Notes: generated from the sequence alone by a model not told the origin. A DNA stretch of 64,000 nt from Rhodopseudomonas julia (GCF_030813515.1 NZ_JAUSUK010000002.1:496001-560000), one strand, 5' to 3'. Positions 16,725-26,166 are shown, counted from the first letter of the stretch. Numbers and translations are program-made.

Positions 16725-17603
16725 ATGATAAAGGGCCCCAGCCTCGATCTCGACTGCGTGCGGGCCTTCGCCGTCGTCGCCGATGCGAAGAGTTTTACCG
16801 CCGCGGGCAAGGCGCTCGGCGCGACGCAGTCGACGATCAGTATGCGCATTCGCAAGCTCGAGGAGCGTCTCGGCAAGAGGCTTCTGGAACGCAATCCGCG
16901 CTCGGTCGCGCTGACCCGCGCGGGTGCGGATTTTCTTGAGGATGCGCGGCGCGTGCTGGAGGTGCATGACGAGGCGGCGCAGCGCGCGCTCGGCCAATCG
17001 ACGAAGACCTCCTTCGTGCTCGCGATCAGCGACCATGCCGCGGGTGGCCTGCTGCCGCCGATCCTGGCGGCGTTTCGGCGGGATATGCCCGACATTCGCC
17101 TTGCCGTTCATGTCGGTTCGTCGAACATCCTTTTTCGCGCCTTCGAGGAGGGGCGTTTCGATGCCGTCATCGGCCGATCCGGCGATCTCGGTAGTGAGGG
17201 CCGGCATTTGATGGACGATCGGCTCGTCTGGCTGGCGGCGGCCGATTTCGTCTGGGCAGCGCCGGAGCCCTTGCCGCTTCTGGCGCTCGCCTCACCCTGC
17301 GAGATCCGCGATATCGCCGTCTCGGCGCTTGCTTCGGCCGGCGTGCCGTGGCGGACCGCGTTTCTCGGGACCGGCGTAGGTGCGATCCAGGCCGCGGCGG
17401 AAGCCGGGCTCGGCGTGGCATGCCTGGAGGCTCGCAATGTGCCGAGCCATTGTCGCGTTCTCGCCGCCGAAGACGGCCTGCCCGCTCTTCCGCCCACTCG
17501 GATCGTGCTGCGCATGCGCGACGAGAGCACCCAGGCGAAGGCGATTGCAGATGCACTCGTCGCGGCTTTTGCGAACGTTCTGGAGAGGCCGCGGCTCAGC
17601 TGA
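16725..17603 (+). CDS. LysR family transcriptional regulator
   Basis: The 292-residue product has an N-terminal winged helix-turn-helix (about residues 8-66: LDCVRAFAVVADAKSFTAAG, ATQSTISMRIRKLEERLGK, LLERNPRSVALTRAG). A periplasmic-binding-like effector domain follows (PDIRLAVHVGSSNILFRAFE, FDAVIGR, GLGVACLEARNV). It likely controls the divergent tautomerase gene. The effector is unknown. The ATG at 16725 fits the HTH start; an upstream in-frame extension reads into the intergenic operator and is rejected. Confidence 0.94.
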   Translation: MIKGPSLDLDCVRAFAVVADAKSFTAAGKALGATQSTISMRIRKLEERLGKRLLERNPRSVALTRAGADFLEDARRVLEVHDEAAQRALGQSTKTSFVLAISDHAAGGLLPPILAAFRRDMPDIRLAVHVGSSNILFRAFEEGRFDAVIGRSGDLGSEGRHLMDDRLVWLAAADFVWAAPEPLPLLALASPCEIRDIAVSALASAGVPWRTAFLGTGVGAIQAAAEAGLGVACLEARNVPSHCRVLAAEDGLPALPPTRIVLRMRDESTQAKAIADALVAAFANVLERPRLS

Positions 17604-17997
17604 TCCAGCGGGTCAGAAGATAGCCGATCAGCGCCGAGAAGCCGGTGAGGAAGGTGCCCCAGCAGATGTCGACGATGCTGACGGAGACCGGCCAGTCGCG
17701 CAGGGTGGCGAGATTGGTCATGTCGTAGGTGCCGTAGGCGATGAAGCCGAGGATGGCGCCGGCGACGAGCGCCGTCGTCCAGCCGCCGCCGTTGATGGCG
17801 GGCCAGACGGCGAAATAGATGATGCCGAAGACGTAGACGAGATAGAAGAGCCCGGCGACGGCGAGATCCGGTTTTGCCGCCATCAGGTCGCCCAGCCGGT
17901 CCTTGTAGAAGGTGCCGCCCATCTGGCTCAGCCACACGAAATCGAGGCCGAAGAAGACGACTGCCGTCGCAATGTAGGCGGTGAGAGATGTGGGCAT
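17596..17997 (-). CDS. DUF2177 family membrane protein
   Basis: A 133-residue protein with four hydrophobic segments, starting MPTSLTAYIATAVVFFGLDF and including GGTFYKDRLGDLM, NGGGWTTALVAGAILGFIAY and a final SALIGYLLTRW. These match DUF2177, a family of unknown function. It overlaps the 3' end of the LysR gene by eight bases on the other strand and is divergent from the FAD oxidoreductase-DUF1365-cyclopropane synthase operon. From memory, DUF2177 genes occur with that cluster in other proteobacteria, which hints at a common role. Confidence 0.88.
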   Translation of the reverse strand: MPTSLTAYIATAVVFFGLDFVWLSQMGGTFYKDRLGDLMAAKPDLAVAGLFYLVYVFGIIYFAVWPAINGGGWTTALVAGAILGFIAYGTYDMTNLATLRDWPVSVSIVDICWGTFLTGFSALIGYLLTRWIS

Positions 17998-18190
17998 GGA
18001 AGATCCTTTCGGGACGGCCTGGCAGATGGGGCGACATGATTTGAAGTGCGGTCTTGAGAATACATACGCGCAGCGGTCCGTGCCAGTTCAGGAGTTTCTA
18101 GAAAATCGACCGGCTTTTTCACGCGCCACCAAAGTCGGAGGCAGGATTTTTACCTGAAGCCGTTATCGTGGCCGTACGGAAGGGGCGGAT

Positions 18191-19579
18191 ATGCAACGAT
18201 TCGTGGATGACGGGCCGGGGGCTGCGGCGGAGGGTGCCGGGGTCGGCAAGGTCGCGGTAATCGGCAGTGGGATTTCGGGCCTGTCGGCCGCCTGGCTTCT
18301 GCGCCGGAGCGGGCGGCAGGTGGTTCTTTATGAGGCCGAGGCGCGGCCGGGCGGGCATTCCAATACCCTCGTGCTGCCGCCGGACAAGGGCGGGATCGCC
18401 GTCGATACCGGTTTCATCGTCTACAACGCCGCCAATTATCCCAATCTCGTTGCCATGTTCGACCATCTCGGCGTGGCGACTGAGGCCTCCGACATGTCGT
18501 TTGCCGCCTCGCTCGACGGGGGGCGGCTTGAATATTCCGGCACCGGTCTCAACGGGCTCTTCGGCCAGCGCAGCAATCTCGTGAAGCCCCGCTTCTGGTC
18601 GATGCTGCGCGATCTTCTGCGCTTTTACCGCGAGGCGCCGGCGCTGATCGGGCAGGAGAGGGCGCGTTCTCTGACGCTCGGGGATTACCTTTCCGAAGAG
18701 CGTTACGGAAAGCCTTTCGTCGAAGACCATCTTCTGCCGATGGCAGCCGCGATCTGGTCGACCACGGCGGAGGAAATGCGCGCCTATCCGGTGCTCGCTT
18801 TCGTGCGCTTCTTCGTGAGCCACGGCCTGTTGCAGCTGAAGGACCGTCCGGCCTGGCGCACGGTGAGCGGCGGCAGTCGTGAATATGTGACACGCATGCT
18901 CGAGGGTTTCGGCCCCGATCTCAGGCTTGGCACGCCGGTCGCGGAGGTGACGCGGCAGGCGGACGGTGTCACCATCGTCGACGACAAGGGCAACAGGGAG
19001 CGCTTTGCGGCCGTCGTGATCGCAAGCCATGGCGACCAGGCGCTCAAAATGCTGGGCGATGCCGACGATGACGAGCGTGCCACGCTGTCGGCCTTCTCCT
19101 ACACGCAGAACCGCGCCGTTCTGCACCAGGATGCGGGCCTGATGCCGCGACGGCGGCGCGTCTGGTCGAGCTGGAACTATGTCGGCGAGACAGTCGCGGA
19201 AACGGCGGAGGGGGCAGACCCGAAGCTCTGCGTCACCTATTGGATGAACCGGCTGCAGAACCTCGATCCGGCCTGTCCGCTGTTCGTGACGCTCAATCCC
19301 GTGCGCGAGCCGGCTGCCGAGAGCGTGATCGAAGAGTTTTCTTATCAGCATCCGCTGTTCAATTCGGCCGCCTTGCAGGCGCAGCGCGAGCTCTGGCGTC
19401 TGCAGGGGCGCCGCAACACCTTCTTCTGCGGCTCCTATTTCGGTTACGGCTTCCACGAAGACGGGCTGCAGGCGGGATTGGCGGCCGCGGAGGCGCTTTC
19501 CGGGGCGCGCCGGCCGTGGAAGGTTGTCGCACAATCTGGTCGGATCACACTTTCGCCCCATCTTGAAGTGGCGCAATGA
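18191..19579 (+). CDS. FAD-dependent amine-oxidase-like oxidoreductase
   Basis: The 462-residue flavoprotein begins with a Rossmann dinucleotide motif (VAVIGSGISGLSAAWLL, residues about 21-37) followed by the Glu of LYEAEARPGGHSNT. The fold is that of amine oxidase/phytoene desaturase-like enzymes, with VDTGFIVYNAANYPNLV and a C-terminal FAD segment (FFCGSYFGYGFHEDGLQAG). Such proteins are regularly encoded just ahead of DUF1365 and a cyclopropane fatty acid synthase and are presumed to act on membrane acyl chains. Its stop overlaps the DUF1365 start (ATGA). Confidence 0.93.
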   Translation: MQRFVDDGPGAAAEGAGVGKVAVIGSGISGLSAAWLLRRSGRQVVLYEAEARPGGHSNTLVLPPDKGGIAVDTGFIVYNAANYPNLVAMFDHLGVATEASDMSFAASLDGGRLEYSGTGLNGLFGQRSNLVKPRFWSMLRDLLRFYREAPALIGQERARSLTLGDYLSEERYGKPFVEDHLLPMAAAIWSTTAEEMRAYPVLAFVRFFVSHGLLQLKDRPAWRTVSGGSREYVTRMLEGFGPDLRLGTPVAEVTRQADGVTIVDDKGNRERFAAVVIASHGDQALKMLGDADDDERATLSAFSYTQNRAVLHQDAGLMPRRRRVWSSWNYVGETVAETAEGADPKLCVTYWMNRLQNLDPACPLFVTLNPVREPAAESVIEEFSYQHPLFNSAALQAQRELWRLQGRRNTFFCGSYFGYGFHEDGLQAGLAAAEALSGARRPWKVVAQSGRITLSPHLEVAQ

Positions 19580-20379
19580 CGTTTCGATCCGCCATCTATG
19601 CCGGCGATGTGGTGCACAGCCGAATGCGGCCTCGCCGCCACCGCCTGCATTATCGTGTGTTCTCGCTGCTCGTCGATCTCGACGAACTCGAGAGCCTCAG
19701 CCGGCGCTTGCGGTTTTTCGGCTATAACCGCTTCGCGCTGTTCAGCTTTTACGATGCCGACCATGGTCGCGGGGAGGCCGGCGGCTTGCGCGGTTGGGTC
19801 TCAGAGCGCCTCAAGGAGGCGGGCATCGATGCCGAAGGCGGGCGGGTCGCGCTCCTCACCTATCCGCGGGTCTTCGGCTATGTCTTCAACCCGCTCAGCG
19901 TCTATTTCTGCTACGACATGAACGAGCGGCTCGTCGCGATCCTGCACGAAGTGTCGAACACGTTTTCCGAACGGCACACTTATGTGATCCCGGTGACGGG
20001 AGAAAAGCGGGAGACGATCGAGCAGGCCTGCGACAAGCTCATGTATGTGTCGCCGTTCATCCCGATGGATTGCCGCTATCATTTTCGTATCACGCCGCCC
20101 GAGGACCGGGTTCTCGTGCGCATCGCCGAGGAAGACAGCGAGGGACCGCTTCTCATCGCCTCGTTCGCCGGCGAAAAGCGCGCCATGAGCGACCGGGGGC
20201 TCTTCAGGGCCTTCCTGTCCTATCCGCTGATGACGCTGAAAGTGACGGGCGGCATCTATTACGAGGCGCTGCGCCTGTGGTGGAAAGGCATGCCGCTCTT
20301 CCGCCACGAAAAGGCGCCGCAGCGTTACGCCTCCACAATCGTCCTGCCGCAAGCCCAAAATGGAGACAATCCGCAATGA
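19576..20379 (+). CDS. DUF1365 domain protein
   Basis: A 267-residue product matching DUF1365 throughout: IYAGDVVHSRMRPRRHRLHY at the start, RVFGYVFNPLSVYFCYD, LHEVSNTFSERHTYVIP and KLMYVSPFIPMDCRYHFRI. The biochemical role is not established. It sits between the FAD oxidoreductase and the methyltransferase-type cyclopropane synthase with ATGA overlaps on both sides, so the three are almost surely made together. Confidence 0.93.
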   Translation: MTFRSAIYAGDVVHSRMRPRRHRLHYRVFSLLVDLDELESLSRRLRFFGYNRFALFSFYDADHGRGEAGGLRGWVSERLKEAGIDAEGGRVALLTYPRVFGYVFNPLSVYFCYDMNERLVAILHEVSNTFSERHTYVIPVTGEKRETIEQACDKLMYVSPFIPMDCRYHFRITPPEDRVLVRIAEEDSEGPLLIASFAGEKRAMSDRGLFRAFLSYPLMTLKVTGGIYYEALRLWWKGMPLFRHEKAPQRYASTIVLPQAQNGDNPQ

Positions 20380-21593
20380 GCCACGCCGAACGCCGGTCCT
20401 CCGCATGGCCGGCGCTCCCCGCCGCTCTTTGGTCGCGCCTTGCACGCCAGATCGTCGACCGGATTGCGGTCGGCGAGCTGACGCTGCATTTCCCCGATGG
20501 CAGCCAGATGACAGCTGCCGGCGCCGCCGCCGGCCCGCATGCCGTCATGCATATCCATCGCGGCCGGTTCTTTCTGCGCCTCATCAACAGTGGCGCGATC
20601 GGGCTCGCCGAGGGCTATATCGCCGAGGATTGGTCGTCGCCCGACCTTGAAGCGGTGCTCGAACTCGCGCTCCTCAACGAGCCGGCCGTCGGCAACGCCG
20701 TGGCACTCAACCGCCTGCAAGGGGCGTGGGAGCGCCTGCGTCATCTCGGCCGTGCCAATACGCGGCGCGGCAGCCGGCGCAACATCGCCGCGCATTACGA
20801 TCTCGGCAATGCCTTCTACCGGCAATGGCTCGACGAGACGATGACCTATTCGGCGGCGCTGTTCGGGCACTCCGACATGGATCTCGCCGAGGCGCAGCGG
20901 GCGAAATACCGCCGCATCATCGATGCTTTGAAGCTGAAGCCGGGAGAGCGAGTGCTCGAGATCGGCTGCGGCTGGGGCGGCTTTGCGGAGCTCGCCGCGA
21001 AGGAGGCGGATTGTCATGTGACCGGCCTCACCTTGTCGCGCGAGCAGGCGGCCTTCGCACGCGAGCGGCTCGCCGGCGCGGGGCTGGGCGAGAAGACGGA
21101 AATCCGTCTGGAAGATTACCGCGATACGGCCGGCTCCTACGACAAGATCGTCTCAATCGAGATGTTCGAGGCGGTCGGCGAGGCCAACTGGGGCACCTTC
21201 TTCAACGTCGTCCATCGCCGGCTGAAGGAGAACGGGCGTGCGCTCATCCAAGTGATCACCATGGACGAGACGCGCTTCCAGCATTACCGCAAGAATGTCG
21301 ATTTCATTCAGCGCTACGTCTTTCCGGGCGGCATGCTGCCGCCGCGCTCCACTTTCGAGAGCCATGCGCGCGAGGCGGGCTTCGACGTCGGCGATGCCTT
21401 CTTCTTCGGACGCGATTATGCCGAAACGCTGCGGCGCTGGGAGAAGGCGTTTCTCGCGCACTGGCCGGCGATCTCCGAGCTCGGCTTCGACGAGCGCTTC
21501 CGCCGCCTGTGGCGCTATTATCTGACCTATTGCGCCGTCGGCTTCAAAGGCGGGCGCGTCGATGTCGGCCAGTTCCTTTTGGCGCGCGGGTGA
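20376..21593 (+). CDS. Cyclopropane-fatty-acyl-phospholipid synthase family methyltransferase
   Basis: The enzyme transfers a methylene or methyl group from S-adenosylmethionine to unsaturated acyl chains of phospholipids. The 405-residue product has an N-terminal lipid-binding region (IGLAEGYIAEDWSSPDLEAV), the family phrase IAAHYDLGNAFYRQWLDETM, the SAM motif VLEIGCGWGGFAELAA and MFEAVGEANW, then HYRKNVDFIQRYVFPGGMLP. Whether it makes cyclopropanes or branched precursors cannot be told. The ATG overlaps the DUF1365 stop. The gene ends three bases before the convergent SDR gene. Confidence 0.93.
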   Translation: MSHAERRSSAWPALPAALWSRLARQIVDRIAVGELTLHFPDGSQMTAAGAAAGPHAVMHIHRGRFFLRLINSGAIGLAEGYIAEDWSSPDLEAVLELALLNEPAVGNAVALNRLQGAWERLRHLGRANTRRGSRRNIAAHYDLGNAFYRQWLDETMTYSAALFGHSDMDLAEAQRAKYRRIIDALKLKPGERVLEIGCGWGGFAELAAKEADCHVTGLTLSREQAAFARERLAGAGLGEKTEIRLEDYRDTAGSYDKIVSIEMFEAVGEANWGTFFNVVHRRLKENGRALIQVITMDETRFQHYRKNVDFIQRYVFPGGMLPPRSTFESHAREAGFDVGDAFFFGRDYAETLRRWEKAFLAHWPAISELGFDERFRRLWRYYLTYCAVGFKGGRVDVGQFLLARG

Positions 21594-21596
21594 GCC

Positions 21597-22382
21597 TCAT
21601 TTGGGGATCATGAAGCGCGTCAGAAGAAAGAGCAGCGGATAAGGCAAAGCGCGCAGGAACTTCATCGAAAGCGCCATTTGCCATGGGAAGACGATCTCGA
21701 AGCGCCTCTTCTCAAGCCCCGAGACGATGGCATCGACGGCGCGATCGACCGGGATCAGGAAGGGCATCGGGAAGCTGTTTTTTTCGGTGAGCGGCGTGTC
21801 GACGAAACCCGGATTGATGACGGTGATCGCGACGCCCTTGCGCTTCAGCTCCGGCTCAAGCGATTCAGCCAGTGCGATCAGCCCCGCTTTGGTGGCGCCG
21901 TAGGCGCCAGCCGTCGGAAGGCCGACATAGCCGGCGACGGAGGCGACGATGGCGATATGACCACGGCCTCTTTCCATGAAGCGCGGCAGAAGAGGCGCAA
22001 GCCCGTGGACCGTGCCCATCAGATTGACTTCGACCGTCTGGCGGAATTCGTCGACCGAGAAATCCTCCACCTTGCGCTGATCGTAGGTGCCGGCGTTGAG
22101 AACGGCGAGATCAAGGGGGCCGAGCGCGTCTTCGATCGCGGTGACGGCCTCGGCGGTCTTGTCCTTGTCGGTGACGTCGAGGGGGAAGGCGAGAATGTCT
22201 CCCTCAAGCCCAGAAGCTTCTGCGGCGAGCGATTCCAGCTTGTCGGCGCTGCGGGCGCTTGCCGCGACCTTCCAGCCTTCGCGCGCCAGCCGGAGCGCCA
22301 GGGCCCGGCCGATGCCGGTGCTCGCGCCCGTGATCCAGGCATTGCGCTCTGCGTGTTGACCCCGCGTCGATCCGATTTCCAT
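21597..22382 (-). CDS. SDR family oxidoreductase
   Basis: A 261-residue short-chain dehydrogenase with the NAD(P) motif TGASTGIG (residues 18-25), NAG in LAVLNAGTYDQ, the catalytic Ser region IVASVAGYVGLP, and the YxxxK of AYGATKAG. The hydrophobic C-terminus (LRALPYPLLFLLTRFMIP) suggests membrane association, as in lipid-acting SDRs. It converges on the cyclopropane synthase gene and lies about 110 bases downstream of the iron-uptake operon on the same strand. SDR genes of this type recur in the same lipid cluster elsewhere. Confidence 0.9.
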   Translation of the reverse strand: MEIGSTRGQHAERNAWITGASTGIGRALALRLAREGWKVAASARSADKLESLAAEASGLEGDILAFPLDVTDKDKTAEAVTAIEDALGPLDLAVLNAGTYDQRKVEDFSVDEFRQTVEVNLMGTVHGLAPLLPRFMERGRGHIAIVASVAGYVGLPTAGAYGATKAGLIALAESLEPELKRKGVAITVINPGFVDTPLTEKNSFPMPFLIPVDRAVDAIVSGLEKRRFEIVFPWQMALSMKFLRALPYPLLFLLTRFMIPK

Positions 22383-22492
22383 GCAGCCTCCCGTTCGCGC
22401 GCCCGAATATGCGGCCGCTTCGGCCTTGAAAGTGTCGCGGCGCGGGGCGAGGGCAATGGGGAGGCGTGCAATGCTCCCGCGCAGATTGCAGA

Positions 22493-22984
22493 TCAGAGCA
22501 GCGCTTCGACGTTTTCTTCGAGTTCGTCCTCGGTCATCGGGCCGGGCTTCCAGGCGCGCACGATGCCCTCGCGGTCGACGATGACAGAGGTCGGAACGGC
22601 GATGACGCGGTAGCGGCGCGAGGTGATTTCGAGCTCGTCGGAGAGGAGCGGGAAGCTCACGCCGATGCGCCTTTGCGCGTCGTGGATGACCTTCTGGCTC
22701 TGGCCGACATTGACGGCGAGGATTTCAAAGCCGTCCTTCTTCAGGCGCTGATAGACCTTGTCGTGCTCCGGCATTTCGCGCAGGCAGGGGCCGCATTCGG
22801 CGCGCCAGAAATTTACGAGCACGACCTTGCCGCGATAATCGGCGAGATCGACGGGTTCGCTGTCGTCGTTGAGCGCGGCGATCGCCGGCGCTTCCTGGCC
22901 GACTTCCGCCGTCTCGTCCTTCTTGTTGCAGCCGCAAAGGGTGACGGTGGCCGACAAGGCCAGAACGCAGATGAGCCGGATCAT
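22493..22984 (-). CDS. Thioredoxin-like lipoprotein of the Fet iron locus (TlpA type)
   Basis: A 163-residue secreted thiol-disulfide protein. A short signal peptide with a Cys at a lipobox-like site (SATVTLCGC) suggests lipid anchoring. The thioredoxin fold follows, with VLVNFWRAECGPCLREMPEH holding the CxxC pair (CGPC) and a cis-Pro region VIAVPTSVIVDREG. It is the last gene of the iron operon. In Campylobacter the equivalent locus also ends with thioredoxin-like genes, and the protein may reduce DUF2318 or FTR1 cysteines, or iron. The start ATG overlaps the ATPase stop (TGATG). Confidence 0.9.
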   Translation of the reverse strand: MIRLICVLALSATVTLCGCNKKDETAEVGQEAPAIAALNDDSEPVDLADYRGKVVLVNFWRAECGPCLREMPEHDKVYQRLKKDGFEILAVNVGQSQKVIHDAQRRIGVSFPLLSDELEITSRRYRVIAVPTSVIVDREGIVRAWKPGPMTEDELEENVEALL

Positions 22985-23709
22985 CACGCCACCTCGGACG
23001 CACGGCGGACGCGGCGGCCGTGTTCGAACCAGATGGTGCGGTCGGTGAGGCGGCCGAGTTCCGGATTGTGGGTGATGAGGACGATGACGCGGCCTTCGCG
23101 ATGAAGCTCGGAGAAGAGCTCCATGACAAGATGTTCGTTCTTGGCGTCGAGATTGCCGGTCGGCTCGTCGGCGAGGATCAAGGACGGCTCGTTGATGAGC
23201 GCGCGCGCGATGCAGACGCGCTGCTGTTCACCGCCCGAAAGCTGCGAGGGCAGGTGATGGGCGCGGTCGGCGAGGCCGACACGTTCGAGCGCCCGCGTCG
23301 CCCCCTCCGCATCCACGACCGAATGGTAGTGCTGCGCCAGCATGACGTTTTCCTGAGCGTTGAGATACGGGATCAGGTGGAATTGCTGGAAGACGAGGCC
23401 GATGCGCTCGCGCCGCATCACCGCGCGTTCCTTCTCCGTAAAGGTCGACACGTCGATGCCGTCGAGGAGGTAGGAGCCCTCCGTCGGCGTGTCGAGGCAG
23501 GAGATGAGATTGAGGAAGGTCGTCTTGCCGGAGCCCGACGGGCCCATGACGGAGACGAACTCGCCGGCGCGGATGGTGAGGTCGATGTGATCGAGCGCGG
23601 TGACCGTGCCGAAGCGTTTGGTCAGGCCGCGCGTCTCGATAACGGGACGGGCATGGCTTTCGGAGTTCGCCTCGAACTCCTCCAGCTCGTCGCTCGAAGC
23701 CTGGAGCAT
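22984..23709 (-). CDS. ABC transporter ATP-binding protein of the Fet iron locus (FetD-like)
   Basis: A 241-residue MacB/LolD-type ATPase that should energise the two FtsX-like permeases encoded upstream. Walker A is GPSGSGKTT, the Q-loop [10 protein letters not shown], the signature [16 protein letters not shown], Walker B LILADEP and the switch His in [12 protein letters not shown]. About 25 acidic and Ser-rich residues precede the domain. The gap to the next upstream permease gene is three bases. MacB-like ATPases with FtsX permeases often drive mechanotransmission rather than classical transport. Confidence 0.94.
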   Translation of the reverse strand: MLQASSDELEEFEANSESHARPVIETRGLTKRFGTVTALDHIDLTIRAGEFVSVMGPSGSGKTTFLNLISCLDTPTEGSYLLDGIDVSTFTEKERAVMRRERIGLVFQQFHLIPYLNAQENVMLAQHYHSVVDAEGATRALERVGLADRAHHLPSQLSGGEQQRVCIARALINEPSLILADEPTGNLDAKNEHLVMELFSELHREGRVIVLITHNPELGRLTDRTIWFEHGRRVRRASEVA

Positions 23710-23712
23710 GGT

Positions 23713-24885
23713 CTACTCTCCCTTCAGCACTTGCGCAGGAACGATGCGGATCGCTCTGCGGATCGGGACGATGGCGGCAGCAAGCGCCGCAACAAGCGAA
23801 ATGGCGAGCGTCGCCGGCACCACGATGGCACGGAACGAGATCGCCGTCGAAAAGACGGCCTGACCGAGAAGCTGGGCGAGGCCGAAGCCGATGACGAGGC
23901 CGGCCGCCACGCCAATCAGGGACAGGGTGACGGTTTCGATCAGGAACTGGCGCATGATGGCGGAATCATCGGCGCCGAGCGCCTTTTGCAGGCCGATCTC
24001 ACGCCGCCGTTCGACGATCATCGCGGTCAGGGTGGAATTCACGCAGACGGCCGTGATGACGAGAATGATGCCGGCGACGAAGGCCATCAGCACCTTGATC
24101 TTGTCGAGAAGCTCGCCGTCGGATTGCGACACCTGGCGGATGGGGCGGATGTCGAGGCCGGGGAAGTCGGCTTCGATCGTGCGCGCCAGCCGGTCGGCCT
24201 CCTCGCCCTCCGCCTGGATGCTCAGCATGGCGAGGTTGATGACGTTCGGCATGCCGAGAAGCTTCTGGGCGAGCGAACGGTTGACGAGGATCTGATCGTC
24301 CTCCGCCTCGCCGGTCTCCACGATGCCGCGCACGGTGAGCTCGGTCTTAAAGGAGCCGTCGTCGTTGGAGATTTCGATCGTATCGCCCGGGTGAAGGCCG
24401 AGGCTTGCCGCAAGACGTTCGCCCAGCATGCAGCGGCGCTCGTCGAAATCGACCCCGATCCAATTGCCTTCGACCTGCCAATAGGGCGAAATCTTCTGCG
24501 CGCCGGCAAAATCGAGGCCGGCGATGACGGCTTCGCGCTCGCCGACCCGGGCGACACCGTAAAGGAAGGGCGAGGCGCCGACGAGCCTGTCGGCAGGAAG
24601 TTCTGCGATGAGTTTGCGGTAGGTCGCTTCGCTGAACGTCTTGTCGCCCTCCGCAGTGTCCGGCGCGACGATGAAGTTCGCGCCGTAGGCTCTGAGCTCG
24701 CGGCTCATCTTGGCGGAGATGTCGAAATAGAGGCTCGCGAGCGCCGCAATCACCGCCGCGCCGACGGCGATCGCGGTAACGGCGGCGAGCACGCGGCTGC
24801 GGCGCACCAGAAGCGCCCGCCAGAGAAGGCGCGCGCCCATGCCGCCACGACGGGCGGAGGTCTTTGGACGGTCAGCGGCGGCCAT
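23713..24885 (-). CDS. FtsX-like ABC permease of the Fet iron locus (second copy)
   Basis: A 390-residue MacB/FtsX-type permease. The first membrane helix is near residue 25-45 (VLAAVTAIAVGAAVIAAL), followed by an extracytoplasmic domain of about 230 residues and three helices in the C-terminal third (VLMAFVAGIILVITAVCVNS, SLIGVAAGLVIGFGLAQLLG, VPATLAISLVAALAAAIVPI). The start at 24885 has basic residues before the helix and overlaps the preceding permease gene by 14 bases; an upstream start at 24915 is possible. It pairs with the neighbouring permease as FetB/FetC-like subunits. Confidence 0.92.
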   Translation of the reverse strand: MAAADRPKTSARRGGMGARLLWRALLVRRSRVLAAVTAIAVGAAVIAALASLYFDISAKMSRELRAYGANFIVAPDTAEGDKTFSEATYRKLIAELPADRLVGASPFLYGVARVGEREAVIAGLDFAGAQKISPYWQVEGNWIGVDFDERRCMLGERLAASLGLHPGDTIEISNDDGSFKTELTVRGIVETGEAEDDQILVNRSLAQKLLGMPNVINLAMLSIQAEGEEADRLARTIEADFPGLDIRPIRQVSQSDGELLDKIKVLMAFVAGIILVITAVCVNSTLTAMIVERRREIGLQKALGADDSAIMRQFLIETVTLSLIGVAAGLVIGFGLAQLLGQAVFSTAISFRAIVVPATLAISLVAALAAAIVPIRRAIRIVPAQVLKGE

Positions 24886-26164
24886 AAAGCGTCTCCACGG
24901 GAGCCAGAGCGGCAATGGTCCGCGAGGGCAGGACGGAGCCTGCGAGCGCGATCAGGATCGAGGCGATGACGACGACGAGCACGACGACGCCGGGGAAGGT
25001 GATGGTGGCACCGAAGACGGTGAGGCCGATGATCTGCGACAGGCCGGCACCGAGGGCGGCGCCGATCAGCCCGCCGATGATGCCGATGACGACCGCCTCG
25101 CCGAGGAAGAGCGACAGAATTGCGGCTTGAGAGGCGCCGAGCGCCTTCATCAGGCCGATCTCGCGGCTGCGCTCCATGACGGAGGTGTTGAGAAGCGAGG
25201 AAATGGCCATCGCCGAGGAGGCGAAGGCGGCGAGCGCCACGACCGCCATCAGGAGCTGGATTTTGCCGATCACCACGCCTTCACTATCGGCGACCTGCCA
25301 GATGGGGCGGGCCGAGGCGTTGGGCAGAGCTTCTTCGATCTGGTGCACGATGGCGCTCACATAGGCGCTGCAATACCAGGTGTCATATTGCTGCGCGTCG
25401 AGCGAAGAGGGATCGCTCCGCGCCTTCCGGGAGAGCGAGTTCTCCGGGATCGTCAGCGCGCTGACGCTGACCGAGCCGACCTTACCGGACAGGCCTGCGA
25501 GATCCTGCGCGAGAGCGAGCGGGGCGACGATGCCGCCGGCTTCTTCCTCGCTCGCCGCGACGATGCCGCTCACCGTGACGTTGCGGCTTTTGCCCTCGGC
25601 GGCGGTGAGCGTGAGCGTCGCGCCGGGCTTGAGGCCTCGCCTGTCCGCGAGCGTTTCGCCGACGAGGACCTGGTCGAGCGAATCCTCCTCCGGCCAGGTG
25701 CCCGTCACCTGCCAGAACGGATGCGTGACGGTGACGCCGGTGAAGAAATTGTCGAAGCCTTCGACCGGCATCAGCTTGTGAAAATAGGTGCCGATCAGGG
25801 GCACATGGTCGTCTTCGGCGCTGCCGAGCGTGACCGGCAAAGTGAGGAAGGGAGTGAGGCCGGTGATGTTGTTGCGCCAGAAGATGTCCTTGATCTTCGG
25901 CAGGTCGGCCTCGTTCAGATAATCACGGCCGCTCAGGGGGTTGTAATTGACGCCGCCGATCGTGAGCGGGATGGAATCGCTCTTCGGTACGACCTTGATG
26001 TTGGAGCCGTAGGCCTTCATCTCGCGGGCCATCTTGTCGCCGACGTCGATCGAGAGGCTGGCGAGCGCCGTCATCAGCGTGGTGGCGAGAACGATGGTGA
26101 AGATCGCCAGAAGCTTGCGGCGCCAATCGCGGCGGAAAGATTGCTGGAGGAGGCGTGTGAACAT
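24872..26164 (-). CDS. FtsX-like ABC permease of the Fet iron locus (first copy)
   Basis: A 430-residue permease with the same architecture as its neighbour: an N-terminal helix after a basic leader (RRKLLAIFTIVLATTLMTALA), a large periplasmic domain, then the typical MERSREIGLMKALGASQAAI cytoplasmic motif between C-terminal helices and a final VLPSRTIAALAPVETLYGRR. The pair is divergent in sequence, so they probably form a heterodimer. Only two bases separate it from the DUF2318 gene upstream. Counterparts are the Cj1661/Cj1662-type genes beside p19 in Campylobacter. Confidence 0.92.
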   Translation of the reverse strand: MFTRLLQQSFRRDWRRKLLAIFTIVLATTLMTALASLSIDVGDKMAREMKAYGSNIKVVPKSDSIPLTIGGVNYNPLSGRDYLNEADLPKIKDIFWRNNITGLTPFLTLPVTLGSAEDDHVPLIGTYFHKLMPVEGFDNFFTGVTVTHPFWQVTGTWPEEDSLDQVLVGETLADRRGLKPGATLTLTAAEGKSRNVTVSGIVAASEEEAGGIVAPLALAQDLAGLSGKVGSVSVSALTIPENSLSRKARSDPSSLDAQQYDTWYCSAYVSAIVHQIEEALPNASARPIWQVADSEGVVIGKIQLLMAVVALAAFASSAMAISSLLNTSVMERSREIGLMKALGASQAAILSLFLGEAVVIGIIGGLIGAALGAGLSQIIGLTVFGATITFPGVVVLVVVIASILIALAGSVLPSRTIAALAPVETLYGRR

Positions 26165-26166
26165 GA

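Noticed and set aside
18095-18104. Palindrome TTTCTAGAAA upstream of the FAD oxidoreductase
   Set aside because: Ten bases of symmetry alone are too short to claim as an operator; no second copy was seen in the gap.
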